Shown here piece after piece: positions 1 to 5,926 of a stretch of DNA of 9,219 nt. The translations under genes and the position numbers were made by a program. The notes below the pieces were generated by a model that was not told the DNA's origin, made no database searches, and saw only the letters and a list, made by a program, of their open reading frames with translations. This DNA comes from Candidatus Acetothermia bacterium (GTDB lineage Bacteria; Bipolaricaulota; Bipolaricaulia; RBG-16-55-9; JANLFV01), in assembly GCA_028275195.1 (NCBI GenBank), contig JAPWVC010000046.1, positions 1 through 9,219 on the forward strand, given 5' to 3'. Numbering within the stretch: the first letter of the stretch is position 1; each line of letters begins with the position of its first letter.

Positions 1-379
1 GGAGGTCCTGGCCCTGGCCAAGCGCTACGCGAAGGAGAGCGGGGGTAAGTTCGAGGTCACGAACGAATTGGACGAGGCCCTCAAGGGGAGCACGATCGTC
101 TTCCCTCGGGGCTGGATGAGCCCTCGTCGCTACGAGATCGGGAAGGAGGCGGAGATCGAGCTGGCGGGGAAGTTCAAGGACTGGAAGTATACCCGGAAGC
201 GGCAGAAGGAACTGGCTAAGCCGGGCTACCTCATGCATGTGATGCCGGTCGATTGGGGGAACGAGGCCGACCCTGAGCTGTGCGACGATCCCCAGTTATC
301 TTGGATCTACGACCAAGCGGAGAACCGCCTCCATCTCCAGAAGGCCATCTTGGCCCTGACCATGGGCGGGCGGCTCTGA
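1..379 (+). CDS. Carbamoyltransferase-family protein (aspartate/ornithine type, YgeW-like), 3' end only
   Basis: The gene enters from the left edge; its last 125 codons are present (frame starts at base 2, stop TGA 377-379). The family moves a carbamoyl group between carbamoyl phosphate and an amino acceptor in the cytoplasm. The visible part is the C-terminal, second-substrate domain. Signs of the family are an acidic/Ser stretch followed by a strand ending in P-R-G-W, a K-D-W segment like that of YgeW, a substrate-loop position reading HVMP where ornithine enzymes have HCLP and aspartate enzymes HPLP, and a closing YDQAENRLHLQKAILAL helix, a hallmark of this superfamily. The KDW segment and the flanking purine and Mo-hydroxylase genes point towards the YgeW/knotted branch, but the N-terminal carbamoyl-phosphate motif (STRT) lies outside the window. 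The acceptor substrate is unknown. It converges on the THEP1-like gene, with 30 bp between the stop codons. The family call is firm; the subfamily is tentative. Confidence 0.8.
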   Translation, partial: EVLALAKRYAKESGGKFEVTNELDEALKGSTIVFPRGWMSPRRYEIGKEAEIELAGKFKDWKYTRKRQKELAKPGYLMHVMPVDWGNEADPELCDDPQLSWIYDQAENRLHLQKAILALTMGGRL

Positions 380-390
380 GCCGAGCCCGC
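366..390. terminator. GC-rich hairpin between convergent genes
   Basis: A stem of about 10 bp with a CTG loop (376-378) and a 2-nt bulge (384-385) spans the carbamoyltransferase stop codon. Pairing is 366-375 with 379-383 and 386-390. It sits between two convergent genes, where a shared terminator would be expected, but neither strand has a T tract after it. It could be a weak or factor-dependent terminator, or a chance structure in GC-rich DNA. Confidence 0.3.
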
Positions 391-409
391 GGCAAGGCTG
401 CGGCAGGGG

Positions 410-922
410 CTAAGGGGCCTTATAAAAGCCCTCCGCGCGCAGGAGCCCCACGATCTCAAAAGGGAGCCGAGCGCGGTTCTCCTCCCGGACCTCGATCACC
501 TTGAGCCCGGCTATGGCTCGGACCGCGTCCAAGAAGCTGTTCCGCTCCGGCTTGATGACCCCCAGGACTGGCTTGGGGCCCCTCAGGGTCGCGAGGACGG
601 CCTCCTGGAACCGCGGGGCCCCCAGCTCGAGGAACCCCAGCTCGTCCATGACGATCAGCTCGCGCTCCATGGCCTCCTGGATGGCCTCGACCCCCACATC
701 TTCGAAGCCCTGGGGATAAGGGATCAGCCGCCCGGCAACGACCTTCCCGATCGGGGCCGCTCGGCCGGTCACCAGATCGACGACTCGGTAGCCCTGGAGG
801 CCCTCAGCGAGCCGGCAGCGCTCGGTCCGGAAGCCGCCCGGCTCGACCTCGAGGAGCGCTAAGGCCCGATTTAAGGCCGCGGTCTTCCCCACCCCGGGCC
901 GGCCAGTGAGGAGGATCTTCAC
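410..922 (-). CDS. THEP1-like nucleoside-triphosphatase (NTPase_1 family)
   Basis: This is a 170-residue P-loop NTPase, a normal length for the THEP1/NTPase_1 family, which hydrolyses nucleoside triphosphates in vitro and whose cellular role is unsettled. A Walker A motif GRPGVGKT lies at residues 7-14. A GGFRTER stretch (29-35) matches the family's G-F-x-T-E-x-R segment. A Walker B-like LIVMDELGFLEL lies at 89-100, and KVIEVREENRARLP (141-154) matches the typical C-terminal E-V-x-x-x-N-R-x-x-L-P signature. The reading frame stays open far upstream, to 1258, but that part is antisense-like Arg/Pro-rich sequence inside the preceding gene. The GTG at 922-920 places the P-loop at the N-terminus and overlaps the upstream TGA as GTGA, so I chose it. 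This implies translational coupling with the membrane protein. The family is confident; the biological substrate is not known. Confidence 0.88.
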   Translation of the reverse strand: MKILLTGRPGVGKTAALNRALALLEVEPGGFRTERCRLAEGLQGYRVVDLVTGRAAPIGKVVAGRLIPYPQGFEDVGVEAIQEAMERELIVMDELGFLELGAPRFQEAVLATLRGPKPVLGVIKPERNSFLDAVRAIAGLKVIEVREENRARLPFEIVGLLRAEGFYKAP

Positions 923-1596
923 AGTAGCAGGCTCAGGGCCACGCCGAGCCAGCAGGCCGCGGCCAGGGCGAGCGCGCCGCGATAGAGGAGCCGCGGATTG
1001 TGCAGGGCAAGCTGCTCCTTCCTCGCCCGGATGAGCTCGCCTAAGCGGTGGCCCAGTGGGGCCGCGACGAGCGCAGCCAGTGCGGCGATCGTCCCATCCT
1101 GGATAGCGAATCCCACCAGCCCCAGTGGATCGGTCACATCCCTCGGCCCGCGACGGAGGAGGTAGAAGAAGACGAGTGCGATCCCGATGTAGGCGAGATA
1201 CATCCCCAGCATGCCCGCGCCGGCTCGGGCTAGCCCCCGCTGCTGATAAGGCCTCCATAGGAGGCTCACCGCCGCCTGGAAGGCCATTGCCTCGAGGATG
1301 ATCGCCATCGCGGGGTTCACGACCGTCCGGGCGAGTGGCGAGAGGGAGAAGATCAGGACATCCAAGAGCTTAAAGGAGGCGGCGACCAGCCCGATCCCCA
1401 CCGGCAGGGTCGGCCGCTTGTAGACCGCCACGGCAGCGGCCATGATCGTGAACCCGAGGTTAGCCATGATCGCGCCCTTATAGGGCAGATTGAGGGCATG
1501 AAGCCATCCCCCAAGTGTGGCTTCCAACAGGCCCCAGAGCGAGCCGAAGACGAGGATTCCCACCCCAAGGTCCAGCAGTTCCTTCCGCCTCTCCAT
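919..1596 (-). CDS. Uncharacterised multi-pass membrane protein
   Basis: I do not recognise a named family. The 225-residue product has about seven hydrophobic segments (roughly 11-31, 40-59, 64-84, 92-113, 126-147, 158-181 and 205-224). A short charged N-terminus (MERRKELLDL) precedes the first, with no cleavable signal peptide visible. Glu and Gly sit within the membrane in GSLWGLLEATLGGWLH (18-33), and again Asn/Pro/Glu in NPAMAIILEAMAF (94-106). Positively charged loops around 115-124, 147-152 and 183-193 suggest an ordinary inner-membrane topology. The size and helix count resemble the S (substrate-capture) components of ECF importers, but that is only a resemblance. The start is secure: an AGGAGGT ribosome site lies a few bases upstream, with a sigma70-like promoter further up. 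The stop overlaps the start of the THEP1-like NTPase, so the two are probably made together. This is a real gene of unknown function. Confidence 0.8.
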   Translation of the reverse strand: MERRKELLDLGVGILVFGSLWGLLEATLGGWLHALNLPYKGAIMANLGFTIMAAAVAVYKRPTLPVGIGLVAASFKLLDVLIFSLSPLARTVVNPAMAIILEAMAFQAAVSLLWRPYQQRGLARAGAGMLGMYLAYIGIALVFFYLLRRGPRDVTDPLGLVGFAIQDGTIAALAALVAAPLGHRLGELIRARKEQLALHNPRLLYRGALALAAACWLGVALSLLL

Positions 1597-1600
1597 GTTT

Positions 1601-1608
1601 ACCTCCTT
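1601..1608 (-). promoter_or_regulatory. Strong Shine-Dalgarno for the membrane protein
   Basis: On the minus strand the sequence reads AAGGAGGT, followed after four bases by ATG at 1596. It is the best ribosome site in the window and fixes the start of the membrane-protein gene. Most neighbouring starts have weak or no Shine-Dalgarno. Confidence 0.8.
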
Positions 1609-1641
1609 GCTTGGGTTTAGCAGCCGCGCTTAATTGTGAAG

Positions 1642-1671
1642 AGTATAGACGATCACAGGGAGCAGATTCAA
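1642..1671 (-). promoter_or_regulatory. Sigma70-type promoter for the membrane protein/THEP1 pair
   Basis: On the minus strand, TTGAAT (1671-1666, 4/6 to consensus) is separated by 18 bp from TATACT (1647-1642, 5/6). Transcription would start near 1635, giving a leader of about 40 nt that contains the strong Shine-Dalgarno. The promoter lies in the 96-bp gap after the SLC13-type permease, so the membrane protein/NTPase pair can be transcribed separately from the permease. Confidence 0.55.
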
Positions 1672-1692
1672 CCAGGCAGGGCCGCAGCGAGG

Positions 1693-3522
1693 CTAGACCA
1701 GGGGCCAGAAGAGCGGGAGGAAGAGGAGCATCAACCCTAAGAGTAGGAGGGCGAGCGGGAGCCCGACCTTCGTATAATCTCGGACGCGATAGCCGCCTAA
1801 GCCCATCACCAGCATGTTCACTGGGTGGCCAAGCGGGGTGAGGAAGGCCATCGAGGTGGCCAGGGCCACCCCCATGGCGAGTGCCCGGGGGTTAGCACCG
1901 CACTGCTGAGCCGCCTGGATCGCGACCGGGGCGATGACGGCCGCCACGGCCGCGCCGTTGATCGCCTGACTGAGCAGGAATGTCAGGGACACTAAGCCGG
2001 CCAGGAGCGCGAGCGGCCCGGCCGGGCCCAAGATGGAAGAAAGCCCGCTCGCTAGCGCGCTGGCCGCGCCGGTCTTGACCAACGCCAGCCCGAGCGGGAG
2101 GACCCCGGCGACGAGGAAGACCGTCTTCCAGTCGATCGCCCGGTAGGCCTGGTCCATCGTGAGGGCCCCGACTAGGATCATCGCCAATGCCCCGCCGAGC
2201 ATGATCTCCCCTACCGCCGGGCGGCTGAGGGCCGCGCCGAGGAGGGTCAGGATCATGATCCCCAGTGCTAGCCAGCTTCTCCCGGGGACGGGGAGGGGGA
2301 CCCCCTCGGCCTCTTCCAGTCCCTCTCCCGAGATGATGAGGTCCGGCTCGGCCTGGAGGACCCTCAGCCGGTCCCGTGGCCCTTGGAGGAGGAGGGCATC
2401 CCCGAACTGGAGGGGGAGGTCGCTCAGCCCGGTCCGGATCGGCCGATCCCCCCGCCAGATCCCCAGGACGGTCATCCCATACTTCTCGCGGAAGTGGGCC
2501 TGCCGAAGGGTCTGGCCGATCAGCCTCGAGCGGGGGGCGAGGACGGCCTCGACCACGGCAATCGCGGGGGCCTCTAAGTCCCGCTCATGCCATTCCTTTG
2601 GGGGGAGGATCTCAAGATAGGGCTCGACATCCTTGCGCTTGAAGTCCTCAAGCCGCCCCTCAAGGAGGACAGTATCCCCTTCCTGAAGGATGGCATCGGG
2701 TGTAGGGCAGAGGATCGTCCGCCCCTCGCGCTCGATGGCCACGACATTCAAGTTGTAGATCTCACGGAAGGTGCTCCGGGCCAGTGGCTTCCCGATCAGG
2801 TAAGATCCGGCCGGGATTCGGGCCCGGAAGAGCCGCTCGCTCAAGCGGTAAGTCTGGACCAGGTCTTCTTCGCCCTCGGCCCTTTGGATGGCCTGGAGCC
2901 GCTCCGCGGGGGAGCGAGCCGGGAGGAGGTGGCGCCCCCAGAGGGCCATGAAGGCGATCCCGGCGGCCACGAGCGGGAGCCCGACCGGGGCGAAGTCGAG
3001 CAGCCCGAAGCCGGCCAGTCCCTGGTCCTTCAGGAGGCTGCTCACGACGATGTTGCTCGTGGTCAAGAGGGTCGCCATCCCGCCCAAAAGGGTCGAGAAG
3101 GCTAAAGGGATCAAGAGGCGGGAGGGATTGACCCCCGCCTTGCGGGCCGCGCCCGAGACCGCGGGCAAGAGGACCGCCATGGCAGCGATGTTATTCATGA
3201 ATAGCGAGAGGAAGGCCCCGGCCAGCATCACGACGACCACGAGCCGTCGTTCCGCTCCCCCGGCGAGCCGCAAGAGGAGGTTCCCCGCTCGCTCGGTCAG
3301 CCCAGTCCGCCGCAGCCCCTCGGCCAGCACGAAGATCGCCATGATCGTGATGACCGCCGCGCGGCTGAACCCGGAGAGGGCCTCCTGGGGGGTCAAGACC
3401 CCGCTGACACTGAGCGCGACGGCGATGAGGAGCGCCACAAAGTCAGCGCGGAGCCGGCCGCTCAAAAGGAGCAAGAGCCCCCCGCCGAGGATGGCGAGGG
3501 TGAGGATCATTCGGCTATCCAT
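1693..3522 (-). CDS. SLC13-family anion permease with two TrkA_C (RCK_C) domains
   Basis: This 609-residue inner-membrane transporter has the arrangement of Sac1/YfbS-type proteins: an N-terminal half of membrane helices (about 5-200), two soluble regulatory TrkA_C domains (about 222-302 and 312-398), and a second half of helices (about 415-608). Transporter signatures are the re-entrant segment SLFMNNIAAMAVLLP (106-120), TTSNIVVS (154-161), SQAINGAAVAAVIAP (518-532) and TPLGHPVNMLVMGLGGY (562-578). Relatives carry out Na+-coupled uptake of sulfate, dicarboxylates or similar anions, and the TrkA_C domains are thought to bind a ligand and gate transport. The substrate cannot be read from sequence. 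Next to molybdenum/selenium cofactor genes an oxyanion is an attractive guess. The ATG at 3522 is the furthest-upstream possible start, since an in-frame TAA lies three codons before it, but it has only a poor ribosome site. Confidence 0.87.
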   Translation of the reverse strand: MDSRMILTLAILGGGLLLLLSGRLRADFVALLIAVALSVSGVLTPQEALSGFSRAAVITIMAIFVLAEGLRRTGLTERAGNLLLRLAGGAERRLVVVVMLAGAFLSLFMNNIAAMAVLLPAVSGAARKAGVNPSRLLIPLAFSTLLGGMATLLTTSNIVVSSLLKDQGLAGFGLLDFAPVGLPLVAAGIAFMALWGRHLLPARSPAERLQAIQRAEGEEDLVQTYRLSERLFRARIPAGSYLIGKPLARSTFREIYNLNVVAIEREGRTILCPTPDAILQEGDTVLLEGRLEDFKRKDVEPYLEILPPKEWHERDLEAPAIAVVEAVLAPRSRLIGQTLRQAHFREKYGMTVLGIWRGDRPIRTGLSDLPLQFGDALLLQGPRDRLRVLQAEPDLIISGEGLEEAEGVPLPVPGRSWLALGIMILTLLGAALSRPAVGEIMLGGALAMILVGALTMDQAYRAIDWKTVFLVAGVLPLGLALVKTGAASALASGLSSILGPAGPLALLAGLVSLTFLLSQAINGAAVAAVIAPVAIQAAQQCGANPRALAMGVALATSMAFLTPLGHPVNMLVMGLGGYRVRDYTKVGLPLALLLLGLMLLFLPLFWPLV

Positions 3523-3604
3523 CGTTCGTTAGCTGGCCTCGGCCATTCGCTCCACCCGAATCCGAACTCGACCGAGATCGAAGCTGGCCGGACCATCGGC
3601 CTCA

Positions 3605-3625
3605 ATTATAATGTCTACTTGTCAA
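3605..3625 (-). promoter_or_regulatory. Possible promoter upstream of the SLC13-type permease
   Basis: The 168-bp gap between the ybaK stop and the permease start is more AT-rich than its surroundings. On the minus strand it holds a perfect TATAAT (3610-3605) and a perfect TTGACA (3625-3620), but only 9 bp separate them, too close for one sigma70 promoter. The TATAAT could work with TTGGCG 19 bp upstream, or without a -35 box. The leader to ATG 3522 would be about 75 nt. I see nothing else definite in this gap. Confidence 0.35.
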
Positions 3626-3690
3626 GGCCCGCCAAAAGCCAGGCGCTATTCATCACGAAGGCACAGGCCTCTCAACTTCTCCCTACTGAA

Positions 3691-4173
3691 TTACCGCCCG
3701 AGTGAGGCCAATCGGCCGCCGGTCATCTTCACCAAATCCGCGGGGGTGAGCTCGAAGACCGCGTGAGGAGTGCCCGCGGCGGCCCAGATCCTCTCATACC
3801 GCATTAGCTGGTCATCGATGAAGGTTTCCAATGGCTCAGAGTGACCGACCGGCGGGACTCCGCCGATGACGAAGCCGGTCCGCTGGCGGACGAAGTTCGC
3901 GTCGGCCTTCTCCACCGGCTCGCCTAGGAGGGAGGCGAGCCTCTCCTCATCGACACGATGGGCGCCACTGGCGATCACCAAGATGGGCCGATGAGTCCTT
4001 CCTGTCTTGAAGACGAGGGACTTGGCGATCTGCTCGACCTGGCATCCGATCGCCCTGGCTGCCTCGGCGGCAGTTCGGGTCGTCTCCGGCAATTCCATCA
4101 CTTGATAGGGGAAGCCGAGGGCCTTCAGTGCCTCCTGGACCTTTTGGGCGCTCGGGCTCAGTCCGCTCGACAT
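3691..4173 (-). CDS. ybaK: YbaK/EbsC-type aminoacyl-tRNA deacylase
   Basis: This cytoplasmic editing protein belongs to the YbaK/ProX domain family, which removes misacylated amino acids from tRNA (Cys from tRNA-Pro in characterised YbaK). From ATG 4173 it is 160 residues, the usual length. Family signatures are TAAEAARAIGC (34-44) leading to the conserved Lys in IAKSLVFK (49-56), RVDEERLASLLG (73-84), TGFVIGGVPPVGH (99-111) and the C-terminal WAAAGTPHAVFELTPADL (130-147). The frame is open back to ATG 4245, but those 24 extra codons have no family counterpart and contain a good promoter (4189-4217) whose predicted start falls just before ATG 4173. I therefore chose 4173, which implies a very short or absent leader and explains the missing Shine-Dalgarno. 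It is divergent from mocA. A link to the neighbouring pathway is not evident; it may be a housekeeping gene. The symbol rests on family resemblance. Confidence 0.88.
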   Translation of the reverse strand: MSSGLSPSAQKVQEALKALGFPYQVMELPETTRTAAEAARAIGCQVEQIAKSLVFKTGRTHRPILVIASGAHRVDEERLASLLGEPVEKADANFVRQRTGFVIGGVPPVGHSEPLETFIDDQLMRYERIWAAAGTPHAVFELTPADLVKMTGGRLASLGR

Positions 4174-4188
4174 GCCGAAATCAACCAT

Positions 4189-4217
4189 AGCATAGCCGGC
4201 TAGAGCCCCTTTGACAA
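4189..4217 (-). promoter_or_regulatory. Promoter for the ybaK-type gene
   Basis: On the minus strand, TTGTCA (4217-4212, 5/6 to consensus), a 17-bp spacer, then TATGCT (4194-4189, 4/6). Transcription would begin near 4182, about 8 bases before ATG 4173, so the message would be nearly leaderless. Its -35 box lies on top of the -35 box of the opposing mocA promoter. Confidence 0.5.
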
Positions 4218-4238
4218 CCCATTCCACCAGGGGATAAC
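4211..4238 (+). promoter_or_regulatory. Promoter for the mocA-xdhC-yqeB operon
   Basis: On the + strand, a perfect TTGACA (4211-4216), a 16-bp spacer, then GATAAC (4233-4238, 4/6 to TATAAT). Transcription would start near 4245, about 25 bases before the first mocA start codon. The -35 box is shared, in opposite orientation, with the promoter of the divergent ybaK-type gene. Confidence 0.5.
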
Positions 4239-4270
4239 ATGGCATGGCTAGCAGGCTCTAATCTTGGAGG

Positions 4271-4912
4271 ATGCGCTCAACATCGATCATGTTGCCCGGG
4301 ATAGTCCTCGCCGCGGGGGATAGCTCCCGCTTTAAGGGAGAGAATAAGCTGCTCCTCCCCTTCCGCGGCCGGCCGGTGATCTACCATGTCGTCCGGGCGG
4401 CCCTGGGCTCGCGGCTCGAGCCGGTCCTCCTCGTGCTCGGCTACGAATGGGAGAGGGTCTTAGCGGCCTTAGGTGAGTTGGCCCGCGAGCCCAAGCTCAA
4501 GCCGATCAGGAACGAGCTCTGGCCCTCGGGACGGGCCGCCTCGGTCCGGGCGGGGATCGCCGCCCTCCCTCAAAGCGCTGCCGGGGCGCTCTTCCTCCAA
4601 GGCGATATGCCGCTCATGACCTCCGAGCTGATCGACCTTGTGCTCGAGGGGCTCATCGAGAGCGGTGCGCCGCTCTGCTTCCCCGTCTACCGCGGGGAGA
4701 AGGGCCATCCGGTCGCATTCTCCAGGGGGCTTTTGCCGGAATTGGCCCGCCTGGAGGGCGATACGAGCGGCCTAGCCCTGGTTCAGCGCTACTGGGAGCG
4801 GGCAAGGAAGATCCCCCTGGAGGAGGGCTCGGCCCAGACCCAGTTTGATCTCGATACGGAGGAGGATTACGCTCGCTTGCTCGAGCTCGAGCGGGCTGCA
4901 AGAGCAGAATGA
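4271..4912 (+). CDS. mocA: Molybdenum cofactor cytidylyltransferase (MocA family)
   Basis: MocA transfers CMP from CTP to molybdopterin-Mo, making the molybdopterin cytosine dinucleotide cofactor of xanthine dehydrogenase-type hydroxylases in the cytoplasm. The 213-residue product (family about 190-210) opens with the nucleotidyltransferase loop LAAGDSSRF (13-21) and NKLLLPFRGRPV (25-36). It has the metal-binding QGDMP (110-114), the GEKGHPVAF substrate segment (142-150), EGDTSG (162-167) and the closing DLDTEEDY (193-200). All match the MocA/YgfJ branch rather than MobA. The start is uncertain: GGAGG directly abuts ATG 4271, which is too close, while a second in-frame ATG at 4289 would put the first strand at the usual N-terminal position but leave 18 bases to the GGAGG. 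The gene is first in the operon and overlaps xdhC by four bases (ATGA). A close NTP_transf_3 relative with another substrate is possible, but the context argues for MocA. Confidence 0.87.
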   Translation: MRSTSIMLPGIVLAAGDSSRFKGENKLLLPFRGRPVIYHVVRAALGSRLEPVLLVLGYEWERVLAALGELAREPKLKPIRNELWPSGRAASVRAGIAALPQSAAGALFLQGDMPLMTSELIDLVLEGLIESGAPLCFPVYRGEKGHPVAFSRGLLPELARLEGDTSGLALVQRYWERARKIPLEEGSAQTQFDLDTEEDYARLLELERAARAE

Positions 4913-5922
4913 GGGCCTTCTACGCTAGGGTGGCCGAGCTGGTCGCAGCGGGGGAGAAGCCCGTCCTCGCCCATCTTGTTGGGGCCCGTGGCTCCGCGCC
5001 CCAGCGGCCGGGGGCGAAGCTCCTCGTCCATCCCGACGGGAGGACGGAGTTCACCATCGGCGGCGGGGCCCTAGAAGAGCGGGTCAAGGCCGAGGCGATA
5101 CGGCTCGGCTCGAACCCGCGGCTCTTGGAATACAAGCTCGCGGACCTCGGGATGTATTGCGGCGGCGCGGTCAAGGTCTTCCTCGAGCCGGCGGAGGCCG
5201 AGCTCTATCGCCAGATGCGGGGGCTGCTCGGCCGAGCTGAGCGGTTCGTCCTCGCCCACTCCATCGGCCCTGAGCCCGCGGGCTACCCGAAGATGGCCCT
5301 CCTAGCGGACGGCCCAGCGGAGGGTGGGAGCGGCTTCCCGGCCGGCCTGGCCGCGGCTATCGCAGAAGAGGCCCGGGTCCTCTTGGGCCGGGGCGGGACA
5401 GCCCTCCGCGAGCATGAAGGTGCTCAAGTCTTCCTGGAGGTGGTAGAGGCCCTGCCGCGGCTCTTGATCTTCGGGGCCGGACATGTAGGGAGGAAGCTGG
5501 CCCAGCTCGCCTCGGCCACGGAGCTCTTCCAGGTCGAGGTGGCCGATGAGCGGCCGGACTTGCTGGAAGGGGTGGCGCCCTTCGCCGCGCGGACCTATCG
5601 CATCGACTACCGCGGCGAGCTCCCTCTCCCTGATGGGCGGACCTTCGTGGCGATCGTCACCCACTCCCATGAGACTGACAGGCTGGTCTTGGAGAGGCTC
5701 CTGCGGCACCAGGAGCGCCCGGCCTACCTCGGGATGATCGGGAGCCGCCGGAAGAGGGGGGAGCTATTCCGAAGGCTGGAAGAGGCGGGGCTCGCCCGGG
5801 AGAGGCTGGAGGAGGTCCGGACCCCGATTGGTCTCCCCATCGGGGGGCGCGAGCCCGGGGAGATTGCGGTGAGCATCCTGGCGGAGATGATCAAGGTGAA
5901 GAACTCGATGGAGGGGGTGTAA
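4909..5922 (+). CDS. xdhC: XdhC/CoxI-family molybdenum hydroxylase maturation protein
   Basis: XdhC proteins bind the molybdenum cofactor, promote its sulfuration and deliver it to xanthine dehydrogenase-type enzymes. The 337 residues show the normal two-domain order. The N-terminal XdhC/CoxI domain has GSAPQRPGAKLLV (28-40), TIGGGALEE (49-57) and MYCGGAVKVFLEP (82-94), whose Cys84 is in the conserved CGG. The C-terminal Rossmann domain has FGAGHVGRKLA (188-198), THSHETDRLVLERLL (251-265), YLGMIGSRRKR (273-283) and TPIGLPIGGREPGEIAVSILAEMI (305-328). The ATG overlaps the mocA stop, so the two are translationally coupled, and yqeB starts 4 bases after the stop. In SDMH clusters the same protein may handle selenium instead of sulfur at the Mo site, which is inference here. 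Family and neighbourhood agree. Confidence 0.92.
   Translation: MRAFYARVAELVAAGEKPVLAHLVGARGSAPQRPGAKLLVHPDGRTEFTIGGGALEERVKAEAIRLGSNPRLLEYKLADLGMYCGGAVKVFLEPAEAELYRQMRGLLGRAERFVLAHSIGPEPAGYPKMALLADGPAEGGSGFPAGLAAAIAEEARVLLGRGGTALREHEGAQVFLEVVEALPRLLIFGAGHVGRKLAQLASATELFQVEVADERPDLLEGVAPFAARTYRIDYRGELPLPDGRTFVAIVTHSHETDRLVLERLLRHQERPAYLGMIGSRRKRGELFRRLEEAGLARERLEEVRTPIGLPIGGREPGEIAVSILAEMIKVKNSMEGV
5910..5917 (+). promoter_or_regulatory. Shine-Dalgarno for yqeB inside the xdhC end
   Basis: GGAGGGGG at the very end of xdhC lies nine bases before ATG 5927, a near-ideal spacing. It supports the chosen yqeB start and co-translation from the operon message. Confidence 0.55.
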
Positions 5923-5926
5923 GCAG

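Noticed and set aside
280..504. 74-residue + strand frame bridging the carbamoyltransferase end and the THEP1 gene
   Set aside because: It is Pro/Ser/Gly-rich, out of frame with one gene and antisense to the other, with no start signal.
923..1258. N-terminal extension of the THEP1-like frame up to 1258
   Set aside because: It is an out-of-frame reading of the membrane-protein gene, Arg/Pro/Gly-rich, and lies upstream of the P-loop that should be N-terminal. The GTGA overlap gives a better start.
2587..3105. 172-residue + strand frame opposite the SLC13-type permease
   Set aside because: It lies entirely antisense to a well-supported gene, is low in hydrophobic core residues and has no motif.
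3635..3655. Short inverted repeat with a T4 loop downstream of the ybaK-type gene
   Set aside because: The stem is only about 4 bp and the T run is in the loop, so I would not call it a terminator.
5302..5709. 135-residue minus-strand frame within xdhC
   Set aside because: It is an antisense shadow; xdhC motifs on the + strand are continuous across it.
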